Assembly: GCA_046341775.1 (NCBI GenBank)
Contig: JBKDQQ010000129.1
Span: 1-43,772, forward strand
Reading direction: 5' to 3'
Origin: SXXH01 sp041165735
GTDB taxonomy: Bacteria > Planctomycetota > UBA1135 > GCA-002686595
Length of the DNA: 43,772 bases
A model generated the notes under the pieces. The model did not search any database. It was given only the letters and a program-made list of their open reading frames with translations, and was not told the DNA's origin. The position numbers and the translations under genes are program-made. Positions 16,388 through 30,645 of the stretch are shown in pieces. Within the stretch, counting starts at the first letter, position 1, and every line of letters begins with the position of its first letter.

Positions 16388-17272
16388 ATGCGCGGGCGCG
16401 GCGACGGCATGGACGCGGGGCGCCACTCGGGCATCGGCTCGGATGCGTCCGCGCCCGACGCGGCGCACGCGCTGCGGGTGGCGCTCGCGGCCGCGGCCGA
16501 AGCGGGCCGCGTGCTCGCGCGGATGCGCGGAGAGGCGGCGCGCATGCAAGCCGCGACCAAGTCCAGTCGGCGCGACCTCGTCACCGCCGCGGACCTCGCC
16601 GCCGAGGCGGCCATCGTGGCGCGCCTGCGCGCCGAGTTCCCCGACCACGCCATCGAGGCCGAGGAATCCACGCGCGACGCGCGCGACGACAGGCCGCGCT
16701 GGTTCGTCGATCCCCTGGACGGCACGGTCAACTACGTTCACGGATTGCCCGCGTACTGCGTCTCGATCGCCCTTTGGCACCGGGGCGCGCCGTTGGTGGC
16801 GGTGGTCCATGCGCCCGCGCTGCGCGAACGCTTCTGGGCCGTGCGCGGCGGCGGCGCTTGCGCGGAGCTCCTCGATGGCGAGGGCTCGCCCTGCGCGCCG
16901 CCCGCTCCACTCGCCACGTCCGCGTGCGACGCATTGGACGATGCGCTCGTGGCGACGGGCTTCGCGTACAAGCGCAACGAGTTGGCGAATCCCAACGTCG
17001 GCAACTTCGCGCATCTCGTCCTGCGCCTGCGCGATGTGCGCCGCTGCGGCAGCGCCGCGCTGGACCTCGCGTGGACCGCCAGCGGTCGGCTCGATGGCTA
17101 CTGGGAGCTGCACTTGTCGCCCCACGATGTCGCCGCCGGCGGACTGCTCGTGCTCGAGGCCGGCGGCGTCGTCAGCGACGCGCGCGGCGGGCCCGACTGG
17201 TTGCGCGCGGGCCACGTCCTCGCCGCGCCTCCGACGATGCACGCGCTGCTGGCGCGCGAACTCGAGGTGTGA
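16388..17272 (+). CDS. Inositol-monophosphatase-family phosphatase
   Basis: 294 residues from ATG 16388 (ATG 16409 gives 287). It shows the metal-dependent phosphatase pattern: TKSSRRDLVTAADLAAE, HAIEAEES (metal Glu), RWFVDPLDGTVNYVHGLP (Asp-Pro-x-Asp-Gly-Thr), RRCGSAALDLAWTASGRLDGYWE and LSPHDVAAGGLLVLEAGG. Members hydrolyse inositol phosphates, histidinol phosphate, PAP or fructose bisphosphate; this sequence looks closest to SuhB-type inositol monophosphatases, but the substrate is inferred. It starts five bases after dacB and is followed by a hairpin, so it probably ends the transcription unit. Confidence 0.88.
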   Translation: MRGRGDGMDAGRHSGIGSDASAPDAAHALRVALAAAAEAGRVLARMRGEAARMQAATKSSRRDLVTAADLAAEAAIVARLRAEFPDHAIEAEESTRDARDDRPRWFVDPLDGTVNYVHGLPAYCVSIALWHRGAPLVAVVHAPALRERFWAVRGGGACAELLDGEGSPCAPPAPLATSACDALDDALVATGFAYKRNELANPNVGNFAHLVLRLRDVRRCGSAALDLAWTASGRLDGYWELHLSPHDVAAGGLLVLEAGGVVSDARGGPDWLRAGHVLAAPPTMHALLARELEV

Positions 17273-17285
17273 GGCACGCAGGCGG

Positions 17286-17309
17286 CGCGCATCCGCCTCG
17301 GGATGCGCG
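17286..17309 (+). terminator. Terminator-like hairpin after the inositol-phosphatase gene
   Basis: Perfect 9-bp arms CGCGCATCC (17286-17294) and GGATGCGCG (17301-17309) with a 6-base loop, 13 bases after the stop. No T-tract follows. Confidence 0.6.
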
Positions 17310-17454
17310 TCTCCGCGATCGGCCAACCCTCCAATCTAGCCCACGCTGCGCCGGGGCAGGAAGGAGCAAAATAGACTCGTCCGCGCGGCTTCCGAACAGC
17401 GCACCGTGGTGGCTACATTGGTGAGGCTGGACATAGTCCCCCTGCACCCCGCGC

Positions 17455-23273
<5,819 letters not shown>

Positions 23274-23274
<1 letters not shown>

Positions 23275-25037
23275 TGCGTCCCGACAACCCCCTCATCGTC
23301 CAGAGCGACCGCACGCTCATGCTGCACACGGTGCGTTCGGTGGTCGACGCCAAGGGTCGTCCCGCGCGCGATGCGCTCGGCCGTCCCTTGACCGAGGAGC
23401 ACCCGCGCTTCGCGGAGGCGCGCGACCTCCTCGCCGGATTCGCCGAACTGGAGAAGAGCCCGGACTACCTCCACACCTACCGCATCACGCCGGTGTCGAT
23501 CTGGAACGCGGCCGCGGTGGGCCTCACGCCCGATCGCGTGCAGGAGATCCTCGAGGACCTCGCCTGCGTGCCCGTGCCGCACAACGTGCTGGTCGAGATC
23601 CGCGGCTGGATGGAGCGCTACGGCCTCTTGCGCATCGTGCGCGCCGAGGACGGGGTGCGCTTCGAGCTGGTGGGTGCGAAGGAGGGCGCGCTGCAGGAGG
23701 TGCTCGCCCACACGCACGTGCGCAAGCTGCTCTCCATCGAGGGCGGCCGCGCGTTCCTCGGCGACCTCGAGCGCGGCCTCGTCAAGCAGACCCTGATCAA
23801 GATCGGCTACCCGGTCGACGACCAGGGCGGCTACCTGCAAGGGGACGCCTTGCCCATCAAGTTGCGCGACACGACGGTGGGAGGGCGCGACTTCGGGTTG
23901 CGCTCCTACCAGAAGGAGGCCGCCTCGGCCTTCCACGCGGGCGGCAGCGTCGCGGGCGGCAGCGGCGTCGTGGTGCTGCCGTGCGGCGCGGGCAAGACCG
24001 TGGTCGCCATCGGCGTCATGGGGCTCGTGCAGGAGAAGACGCTGATCCTCACGTCGAACACCGTGGCCGTGCACCAGTGGCGGCAGGAGATCCTCGACAA
24101 GACCGATCTGACTCCCGACCAGGTCGGCGAATACACGGGCGAGGAGAAGGAGGTCAAGCCGGTCACCATCTCCACCTACCAGATGCTGACTTGGCGCCGC
24201 TCCAAGACCGGCGAGTTCGAGCACTTCGCCATCTTCGGCAAGGAGAACTGGGGCCTCGTGGTGTACGACGAGGTGCACCTGCTGCCGGCGCCGATCTTCC
24301 GCGTCACCGCGGAACTGCAGGCGCGCCGGCGCCTGGGACTCACGGCGACTCTCGTGCGCGAGGACGGCAAGGAGGACGAGGTGTTCTGCCTCATCGGGCC
24401 GAAGCGCTACGACGTGCCGTGGAAGGTGCTGGAGCAGAAGGGCTTCATCGCCACCGCGAGCTGCGTCGAGGTGCGCGTGCCGCTGCACGAGGCCTTCCGC
24501 AGCCAGTACGCCTTCGCCGACGCGCGCGGCAAGTTCCGCGTGGCGAGCGAGAATCCGCAGAAGACCGAGGTCGTGCGCGCCATCGTCAGGAAGCACGAGG
24601 GGGCGCACGTGCTCGTGATCGGACAGTACATCGAGCAGCTCGAGACCCTGGCGCGCCAGCTGGGCGCTCCGCTCATCACCGGCAAGACGCCCACCGCCGA
24701 GCGCGAGCGCCTCTACGCGGGCTTCAAGACCGGCGAGATCAAGCTGCTGCTCGTCTCCAAGGTCGGCAACTTCGCCATCGACCTGCCCGACGCCAACATC
24801 GCGATCCAGATCTCGGGCACCTTCGGTTCCAGGCAGGAGGAGGCGCAGCGCCTCGGCCGCATCCTGCGTCCCAAGTCCGACGGATCGGCGGCGGTCTTCT
24901 ACTCGGTCGTGACGCTCGGGTCGCGCGACCAGGAGTTCGCCCAGAAGCGCCAGTTGTTCCTGACGGAGCAGGGCTACACCTACGACATCGTCGAAGCGGG
25001 CGCGCTGGCGGGCGCGACTCCCCCCAACGAGGCATGA
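23274..25037 (+). CDS. XPB/Rad25-type DNA helicase
   Basis: 587 residues; the ATG overlaps the uvrA stop by one base. Residues about 60-200 carry the N-terminal XPB-associated module (SIWNAAAVGLTPDRVQEILE, then PVPHNVLVEIRGWMERYGLL). The superfamily 2 motor follows: LPCGAGKT near residue 236, YDEVHLL near 332, LGLTATLVREDG with the XPB-diagnostic R-E-D near 362, and RLGRILRP near 526. XPB unwinds or translocates DNA in transcription and nucleotide excision repair in eukaryotes and archaea; bacterial forms occur, for example, in mycobacteria. Position after a double UvrA suggests a repair role, which is inference. It overlaps the next gene by four bases. Confidence 0.92.
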
Positions 25038-27148
25038 GGAAGCACGAGCACGAACCCCAGTCCGACCGGGTCGCGAGCCAGGGCGCCGCGCCGCAGGCGC
25101 CCGCCGCCTCCGCGCGGCCGCGCGCGGCGGACGCGCTCTCGCAGGTGGCGGAGTGCGACCTGCTGGAGAACTGGCGCTTCTGGAGCGGCCAGCGCACGGG
25201 CAAGCCGCCCGAGGACCCGGCGACGCTGCGTCGGCAGGTGCTGGAGTGGCTGGGCAATCCGGTCGTGGTCGAGGCGCGCGTCGCCACGTTGCCGCGACGG
25301 CTGTTGTCGATCCTCGACGCCACGCTCGAGTGCCAGCGCTACCAGACCACCGCCGGCGACCTGTTGAACGCGCGGCACCTCGCCTACATGAGCGCCTACG
25401 ACCTGCAGGCCTCGTTGGCCGTGCTGGCGCGCCACGCCTTGCTGGTCGAGGTCAAGAGCACGCACGCCACGAGCTTCGGCTCGCGCGCGTGGGCCGTTCC
25501 GCAGGACATCGGCGACGCGATCCTGCGCCGTCGGCGCGCGCGCCAACGCGGCATCTTCGACGTCTTCACGCTGCGCGGCCACATCGACCGCATGTACGAG
25601 GATCCGGCGCGCGCCGCGCGCACGCCGGCCGCGCGAGTGCGCGAGCTGTACAAGATGTACGCCAACGAGGCCTCGGCGGTCGCGCGCCTCGAGCGCATGG
25701 CCGATCCCCTCAAGGCCTTCCTGGCCAAGTCGGTGCTCGAGTTCGGGGGCATCGTGCCCAAGTCGCTCTACGACCGCATGGACACGATCGGTCCTTGGGA
25801 CGGCCGCCGGTGGGGGCACGCGATGGAGGAGTCGCTCGTCGGCACCGTCGAGCGGCTCGAACTCGGTCGCTACGGCATCGCGCACAACGACGAGACCCTG
25901 CTGGTGTTCAACGAGGTCGCCTTGGCGTGGTTGCGCCGCGTGGCGGTCCCGGGCGACCCCGACAAGCCGCACGAGGAGGCCTCCTACGGCGTCGACCTGG
26001 TCTCGAACATCTCGCGCTTCATCGCCTACGTGCTCGACCACGACGTGCGCTTCACGACGCGCGGCGAGATCTTCAAGACCACCGAACGGCGCATCGAGTC
26101 GGAGCTGATCCCCAACCCCGGTCGCGAGTTGTCGCGCGCCGACACCCTCGCCTTCATCTACCGCTTCGCCCGCGACCAGCACCTGATCGACTCGACCGGC
26201 GAGCGCACCTTCGCCTTGACGCACGCGGGTCGCGACTGGGAGCCGCGCGACCTGGAGCAGAAGGTGCGCGCGTTGCTCGAATACTGCATCGAGGAACGCG
26301 ACCTGCCCGGCGAGCACTACCACCAGGCGCGCATGCGCCGCATCTACATGCGGCTCCTGAAGCGCGTCGAGCCGGGCGTGTGGTACGACCTGATGTACGT
26401 GCCGTTCCTCGCGCGCAACACCTACCTGTGCAGCCTCGACGACCTCGCCGTCGACGAGTACTTCGCCGCGCGGTTCCAGTCGGGCCAGTACGTGCCGATG
26501 GACGACGTGCAGCGCCTCAGCTGGCACCTCGTGACGTGGGTGCGGCAGCGGCTCTACCTGCTGGGCATCGTCGACCTCGGCTACGACAAGGCCGGCCACC
26601 CCGTGGCGATGCGCGTGACGCGCCTCGGTGCGCGCCTGCTCGGCATCGCCGAGGCGCAGGGCGAGTCCACGCAGGCGCTCGGCAACCTCGTCGTGACGCC
26701 GGACTTCGAGGTGGTGCTGTTCCCGACCGGCGACGACGCCGAGCTCGTCCACGACCTGGACCGCTTTTGCACGCGCGAGTCGAAGGGCAGCATCCTCAAG
26801 TTCAAGATCGAGGAGAAGAGCGTGGCGCGCGCCTTGCACGAGGGCATGCACCTCAAGCGCATCCTCGCGACCCTGGAGCAGCATTCGCGCACGCCGGTGC
26901 CGAACAACGTGCTCTACACGGTGCGCGACTGGGCGCGGGGCGCGGGGGTGCTGCACCTCGACAAGCATTGCGTCGTGAGCGGCGACGATCCCGAGGCGTT
27001 GGCGCGCTTCCGCCAGGATCCAGGCGTCCGTCCGTTGGTGCGGGAAGTGCTCGACGAGCGTCGCGTCAAGCTCAAGGGCGGCTCGACGCAGCGCCGCTTG
27101 CAGTCCCTGCTGCGCGAGCTTGGTTGGCTGGTCGAGATCGAGGAATGA
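25034..27148 (+). CDS. Helicase-associated protein with Helicase_C_3/XPB N-terminal-like domain
   Basis: 704 residues. There is no Walker A or DEAD box, so it is not itself a helicase motor. The body is a string of winged-helix-like segments (LLSILDATLECQRYQTTAGD, FVHelical stretch near FIAYVLDHDVRFTTRGEIF). The C-terminal part (LVVTPDFEVVLFPTGDDAEL, then SVARALHEGMHLKRILATLE, then RTPVPNNVLYTVRDWARGAG) resembles the Helicase_C_3 domain and repeats the P-V-P-x-N-V-L module found in the preceding XPB gene. As I recall, a similar two-gene pair (XPB helicase plus large Helicase_C_3 protein) occurs in mycobacteria. The 4-base overlaps on both sides suggest coupled synthesis and probably a complex with the XPB helicase. 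Confidence 0.8.
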   Translation: MRKHEHEPQSDRVASQGAAPQAPAASARPRAADALSQVAECDLLENWRFWSGQRTGKPPEDPATLRRQVLEWLGNPVVVEARVATLPRRLLSILDATLECQRYQTTAGDLLNARHLAYMSAYDLQASLAVLARHALLVEVKSTHATSFGSRAWAVPQDIGDAILRRRRARQRGIFDVFTLRGHIDRMYEDPARAARTPAARVRELYKMYANEASAVARLERMADPLKAFLAKSVLEFGGIVPKSLYDRMDTIGPWDGRRWGHAMEESLVGTVERLELGRYGIAHNDETLLVFNEVALAWLRRVAVPGDPDKPHEEASYGVDLVSNISRFIAYVLDHDVRFTTRGEIFKTTERRIESELIPNPGRELSRADTLAFIYRFARDQHLIDSTGERTFALTHAGRDWEPRDLEQKVRALLEYCIEERDLPGEHYHQARMRRIYMRLLKRVEPGVWYDLMYVPFLARNTYLCSLDDLAVDEYFAARFQSGQYVPMDDVQRLSWHLVTWVRQRLYLLGIVDLGYDKAGHPVAMRVTRLGARLLGIAEAQGESTQALGNLVVTPDFEVVLFPTGDDAELVHDLDRFCTRESKGSILKFKIEEKSVARALHEGMHLKRILATLEQHSRTPVPNNVLYTVRDWARGAGVLHLDKHCVVSGDDPEALARFRQDPGVRPLVREVLDERRVKLKGGSTQRRLQSLLRELGWLVEIEE

Positions 27149-27762
27149 ACGCCGCGCTCCTCGCCATCAGCCCCGGCGAATTGGAGGACGAGGACGCGAC
27201 GGCGTTCCTCGGCCCGGCAGCGCGCGCTCGCGACGCCGGCCTCGGAGCGCTGCTCGTGCGCGAACCCCGACTCTCCGAACGCGCCTACCTCGCCTTGTGC
27301 GAGCGGCTGCGCGCGATCTACGACGGCGGCTTGCTGCTGGTGCACGATCGGCCGCACCTCGCCGCGGCCATCGACGCCGACGGCGTGCATCTTTCGTGGC
27401 GCGGCCTTCCCGGAGCGGTGGCGCGCGCGCAGCTCTCCGAGGGGCTGCTCCTCGGCACGAGCGCGCACGCGGGCGACGATCCCGCCTTGCACGCGAAGAG
27501 CGACCACGTGCTCCTCGGGCCCGTGCACCCCACGCCTTCGAAGGTCGGCCTGAAGGAGCCCCTGGGCGTCGACGGGTTCCGCCGCGAAATGGCGCGCATC
27601 GGCCGGCCCGCCTGGGCCGTGGGCGGTCTCTCGCCCGGGCATTGCGCGGAGCTGCGCGCCGCCGGCGCGCACGGGGTCGCTTGCATCGCGGGCATCTGGG
27701 GCGCCGATGATCCGGGCCGCGCCGTGGCCGCGTACTTGCGCGCGCTGGGAGGGCCCGCGTGA
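27145..27762 (+). CDS. Thiamine-phosphate-synthase-like protein (ThiE/TenI family)
   Basis: 205 residues, TIM-barrel pattern: ALLVREPRLSERAYLALCERL, LLLVHDRPHLAAAIDADGVHLS, LLGTSAHAGDD, DHVLLGPVHPTPSK and AWAVGGLSPGHCAELRAAGAHGVACIAGIW. ThiE couples the pyrimidine and thiazole halves of thiamine; TenI-like relatives aromatise the thiazole. The phosphate-binding glycine motifs and the LGPVHPTPSK loop fit either. The neighbour is thiL-like, which favours a thiamine role. The start overlaps the preceding stop by four bases, and the stop overlaps the next start by four. Confidence 0.8.
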   Translation: MNAALLAISPGELEDEDATAFLGPAARARDAGLGALLVREPRLSERAYLALCERLRAIYDGGLLLVHDRPHLAAAIDADGVHLSWRGLPGAVARAQLSEGLLLGTSAHAGDDPALHAKSDHVLLGPVHPTPSKVGLKEPLGVDGFRREMARIGRPAWAVGGLSPGHCAELRAAGAHGVACIAGIWGADDPGRAVAAYLRALGGPA

Positions 27763-28685
27763 GTTGGTCGGAGGATTCGCTGCACCGTTGGCTGGCGCGG
27801 CGTCCGCGGCCGTCGCGACTGGCGGGGTCGGCCATGCACGACGCCGCCGTGCTGCACCCGCCAGGCGGCCGGCTCGTGGCCTGCGCCGACCAGGCCATCG
27901 AAGGCCAGCACGCCGAGGAGGGAGTGGCGGCGGCGGCGCTGGCGCGGAAATGCGTGTTGCGCGCGCTCAGCGACCTCGCCGCGACCTGCGCCGAACCGCA
28001 CGCGGTGCTGTTGTGCGTCCAGGCGCCGCGCACGCGCTCGGAAACCGAGTTGCGCCGCGCCATCGATGCCGCCTCGAAGGCCGCCGCGCGGCATGGCGCC
28101 CAACTGGTCGGCGGCGATCTCTCCCTGACCGAAGGGCCCCTGTCGTTCGCCGCCACCGCGCTGGGCGGATGGCGCGGCGCACGCAGCGTGGGGCGCGACC
28201 GCGCGCGCGCGGGCGACGAGCTGTGGGTCTCGGGGCCGTTGGGCGGCAGCATCCTAGGCAGGCACCTGCGGCCGCGACCGCGCTTCGACGCCGCGCGCGC
28301 CTTCGTCGACCACGGTGCGCGCGTGCTCATGGATGTCAGCGACGGCTTGCTCCTCGACGTCGGGCGCATCGCGCGCGCCTCGGGTGCGCGCCTGCGCATC
28401 GAGCTCGCGCGCGTGCCCGTGCATCGCGATGCGCGCAGGCTCTCCGCGCGCGACGGGATGCCGCCGCTCGAGCACGCGTTGCGCGATGGCGAGGACCACG
28501 AACTGCTCGCCTGCTTGTCGCGCGCCGACGCGCGGCGCCTCGTGGCTTCGGGCGCGGCCGCGCGCCTCGGCCTCGCGCGCATCGGTTCGGTCGTCGCGGG
28601 CGCGGGCGTGGTGCTGGCGCGCCACGACGGAGGCGTCGAGCCGCCCGTCGGCGCGGGAGGTTGGATCCATGGCGCGCAGGGTTGA
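27759..28685 (+). CDS. thiL: Thiamine-monophosphate kinase-like protein, diverged
   Basis: 308 residues from GTG 27759. ThiL phosphorylates thiamine monophosphate to thiamine pyrophosphate, the active cofactor. Recognisable segments are MHDAAVLHPPGG (canonical GDDAAV, here with His for the first Asp), CADQAIEGQHA (canonical DMLVEGVHF), LRALSDLAATCAEPHAVLL, LVGGDLSLTEGPLSFAATALG, LMDVSDGLLLDVGRIAR and LRDGEDHELLAC. The order and spacing are those of ThiL/PurM-fold kinases, but two metal-binding positions differ from the usual ones. Activity cannot be taken for granted. It overlaps tsaE by 17 bases. Confidence 0.8.
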   Translation: MSWSEDSLHRWLARRPRPSRLAGSAMHDAAVLHPPGGRLVACADQAIEGQHAEEGVAAAALARKCVLRALSDLAATCAEPHAVLLCVQAPRTRSETELRRAIDAASKAAARHGAQLVGGDLSLTEGPLSFAATALGGWRGARSVGRDRARAGDELWVSGPLGGSILGRHLRPRPRFDAARAFVDHGARVLMDVSDGLLLDVGRIARASGARLRIELARVPVHRDARRLSARDGMPPLEHALRDGEDHELLACLSRADARRLVASGAAARLGLARIGSVVAGAGVVLARHDGGVEPPVGAGGWIHGAQG

Positions 28686-29163
28686 GCGCATCACGCGTTC
28701 CGAGGAGGAGACCGAGGAGTTGGCGCGCGGACTCGGGCTCGCCCTGCGCTCGCCGCTCGTGATCGCGCTCGATGGCGACTTGGGCGCCGGCAAGACGGCC
28801 TTCGTGCGCGGCTTGGCGCGCGGCCTCGAGGTCGCCACTCCCGTCTCCAGCCCGACCTTCGCCTTGATGGCGAGCCACGCGGGCCGCCTGCCGCTGCTGC
28901 ACTTCGACGCGTGGATGGAGGGCCGCGAGCGCGCCTTCCTCGCGGATGGAGGCGCGGAGCTGTTCGGCCAAGGGGTCTGCGCCATCGAATGGGCGGCGAA
29001 GGTCGCCGACGCCTTGCCGGACGACAGGCTGCAAGTCCTGCTCGAGCGCGTCCCCGAGGAGGGCGAGGACGCGCGTCGCATCGTGCTCGAGTGCCGCGGC
29101 TCGGTTCCGGGCCTGGAAGCCGCGCTTTCCGATCTGCAGGCCCGGCCCGATGGCGGCTCCTGA
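28669..29163 (+). CDS. tsaE: tRNA threonylcarbamoyladenosine biosynthesis ATPase TsaE
   Basis: 164 residues. TsaE is the ATPase that supports TsaB-TsaD in making t6A at position 37 of ANN-decoding tRNAs. The P-loop is G36-D-L-G-A-G-K-T43. The family markers SSPTFALM, LLHFDAWM and IEWAAKV follow. The ATG at 28669 is inside the end of thiL. The protein ends with about 20 extra residues beyond the usual core. tsaB and tsaD are not in the window. Confidence 0.9.
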   Translation: MARRVERITRSEEETEELARGLGLALRSPLVIALDGDLGAGKTAFVRGLARGLEVATPVSSPTFALMASHAGRLPLLHFDAWMEGRERAFLADGGAELFGQGVCAIEWAAKVADALPDDRLQVLLERVPEEGEDARRIVLECRGSVPGLEAALSDLQARPDGGS

Positions 29164-29174
29164 AGGGCCGTTGC

Positions 29175-29180
29175 TATCCT
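29175..29180 (+). promoter_or_regulatory. Candidate -10 element of the TolC-like gene
   Basis: TATCCT ends ten bases before the ATG at 29191. The -35 region (TGGCGG, 18 bases upstream) is weak. It may let the outer-membrane gene be read apart from the repair/thiamine run upstream. Confidence 0.35.
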
Positions 29181-29190
29181 CCACGCCCCG

Positions 29191-30645
29191 ATGGACTCCC
29201 TCCTCATCGCCCTGGGCGCCTGCGCGCTGCTGCAAGCCGCGCCGGCCTCGTCGGAACTGAGCCTCGACGGAGCGCGCAGCTTGGCGCTCGAGCGCAACCT
29301 CGGCCTCCAGATCGAGGAACTCGCCACCGAGGCCGCGCTGATGCGCTACCGCGCCACCGGCGGCGCCTTCGACTGGGTCTACGACGCCAGCCTCTCCTAC
29401 ACCGACCAGCAGATCGAGCCGAGCGACTTCTTCAGCGCCTCGAATCGCAAGGTCCAGCAGCTCAGCACCGGTTTCACGCGTCCCTTGGAGACGGGTGGAA
29501 ACCTGCGCGCCAGCTTCGAGTCGTCCCTCGTCGAATCGGACAGCAGCTTCGCGGTCGATCCGCGGGCCAGCACGGACCTGCTGACGCTCGCCTACAGCCA
29601 GCCGCTCCTGCGCGGCGCGTGGCGCGACTACGCCACGGCCTCGGTCAAGCAGGGCGAGCAGGACTGGATGCGCCAGCGCGAGCGCGAGCGCCAGGCGCGC
29701 CAGAAGCTCCTGCTGGACACGACGAACGCCTACTGGGATCTGGTCGCGGCCGAAGCGGAGCTGGGCGTCGCCGTCTCGGGCGTGGAGCTCGCGCGCAAGC
29801 AGGTCGAGCAGAGCCAGAAGCGGCTCGACGCCGGACTGGGGGTGCGCACCGACGTGCTGCAGGCGGAGACCGAGCTCGCGCAGCGCGAGCAGGAGCGCCT
29901 CGCCGCCGAGAACCGCCTGCGCGCCTCCTCCGACGCGCTCAAGCAGCTCTTGTTCCCCGGCTCGGACCGCGAAGCGTGGTCGCGCGAGCTGAAGCCCACG
30001 ACCCCGCTGCCCCGACTGGCTTCGGGCTTGATGGTGCCGCCGTGGGAGGCCGCCTTGGCGATCGCCGTCGATCGACGCGCGGAGCTGCGGCAGCAACGGC
30101 TCTCGGTCCAGCAGGCCGAGCTGCGGCGCGATGTCGCGCGATCCGACGCCAAGCCCCGACTCGACTTCGACCTGTCGGCGGCCAGCCAAGGCTACGACCC
30201 CAACGAGGGCGAGGCGCTCTCGAACGCGGCCTCCTTCGAGTACCCGACGCTGCGCGCGGGACTGGCGTTCTCCACTCCGATCGGCAACACCACGGCCAGG
30301 AACCAGTTGGCCGCGACCTGGGCCGATCTGCGCGCGGAGAAGCTGCGCTACGACCAGTTGGAGACTTCGGTGCTCGCCGACGTGCGCGACGCCGTGCGCC
30401 AGGCTCAGTACCAGATCGAGGCCGTGCGCGCCGCGCAGAAGAGCCTCGAACTCGCGAGCGAGCAGTTGGAGGCCGAGCGCGCGCGATTGGAGAACGACCA
30501 ATCGACGGTGTTCCAGGTGCTGCAGTTCCAGCAGGAGCTCGTGCGCGCCATGTCGGTCGAGGTGCTCGCGCGTTCGAACCTCGCCAAGTCGCGCACGCGA
30601 CTCGAAGCCGCGCAAGGCACGCTCGGGGAGGCGCCGGGACAGTGA
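29191..30645 (+). CDS. TolC-family outer-membrane efflux protein
   Basis: 484 residues with an N-terminal signal peptide (LLIALGACALLQAAPASS). Two halves each carry a long coiled-coil stretch (ALERNLGLQIEELATEAALM, VELARKQVEQSQKRL, LETSVLADVRDAVRQAQYQI, LELASEQLEAERARLENDQS), typical of the OEP family that trimerises into a channel across the outer membrane and periplasm. LAYSQPLLRG is a common element of this branch. No membrane-fusion or inner-membrane pump gene lies nearby; the two downstream genes encode lipoproteins, so this factor may serve a pump encoded elsewhere or a secretion route linked to those lipoproteins. Its stop overlaps the next start by four bases. Confidence 0.88.
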   Translation: MDSLLIALGACALLQAAPASSELSLDGARSLALERNLGLQIEELATEAALMRYRATGGAFDWVYDASLSYTDQQIEPSDFFSASNRKVQQLSTGFTRPLETGGNLRASFESSLVESDSSFAVDPRASTDLLTLAYSQPLLRGAWRDYATASVKQGEQDWMRQRERERQARQKLLLDTTNAYWDLVAAEAELGVAVSGVELARKQVEQSQKRLDAGLGVRTDVLQAETELAQREQERLAAENRLRASSDALKQLLFPGSDREAWSRELKPTTPLPRLASGLMVPPWEAALAIAVDRRAELRQQRLSVQQAELRRDVARSDAKPRLDFDLSAASQGYDPNEGEALSNAASFEYPTLRAGLAFSTPIGNTTARNQLAATWADLRAEKLRYDQLETSVLADVRDAVRQAQYQIEAVRAAQKSLELASEQLEAERARLENDQSTVFQVLQFQQELVRAMSVEVLARSNLAKSRTRLEAAQGTLGEAPGQ

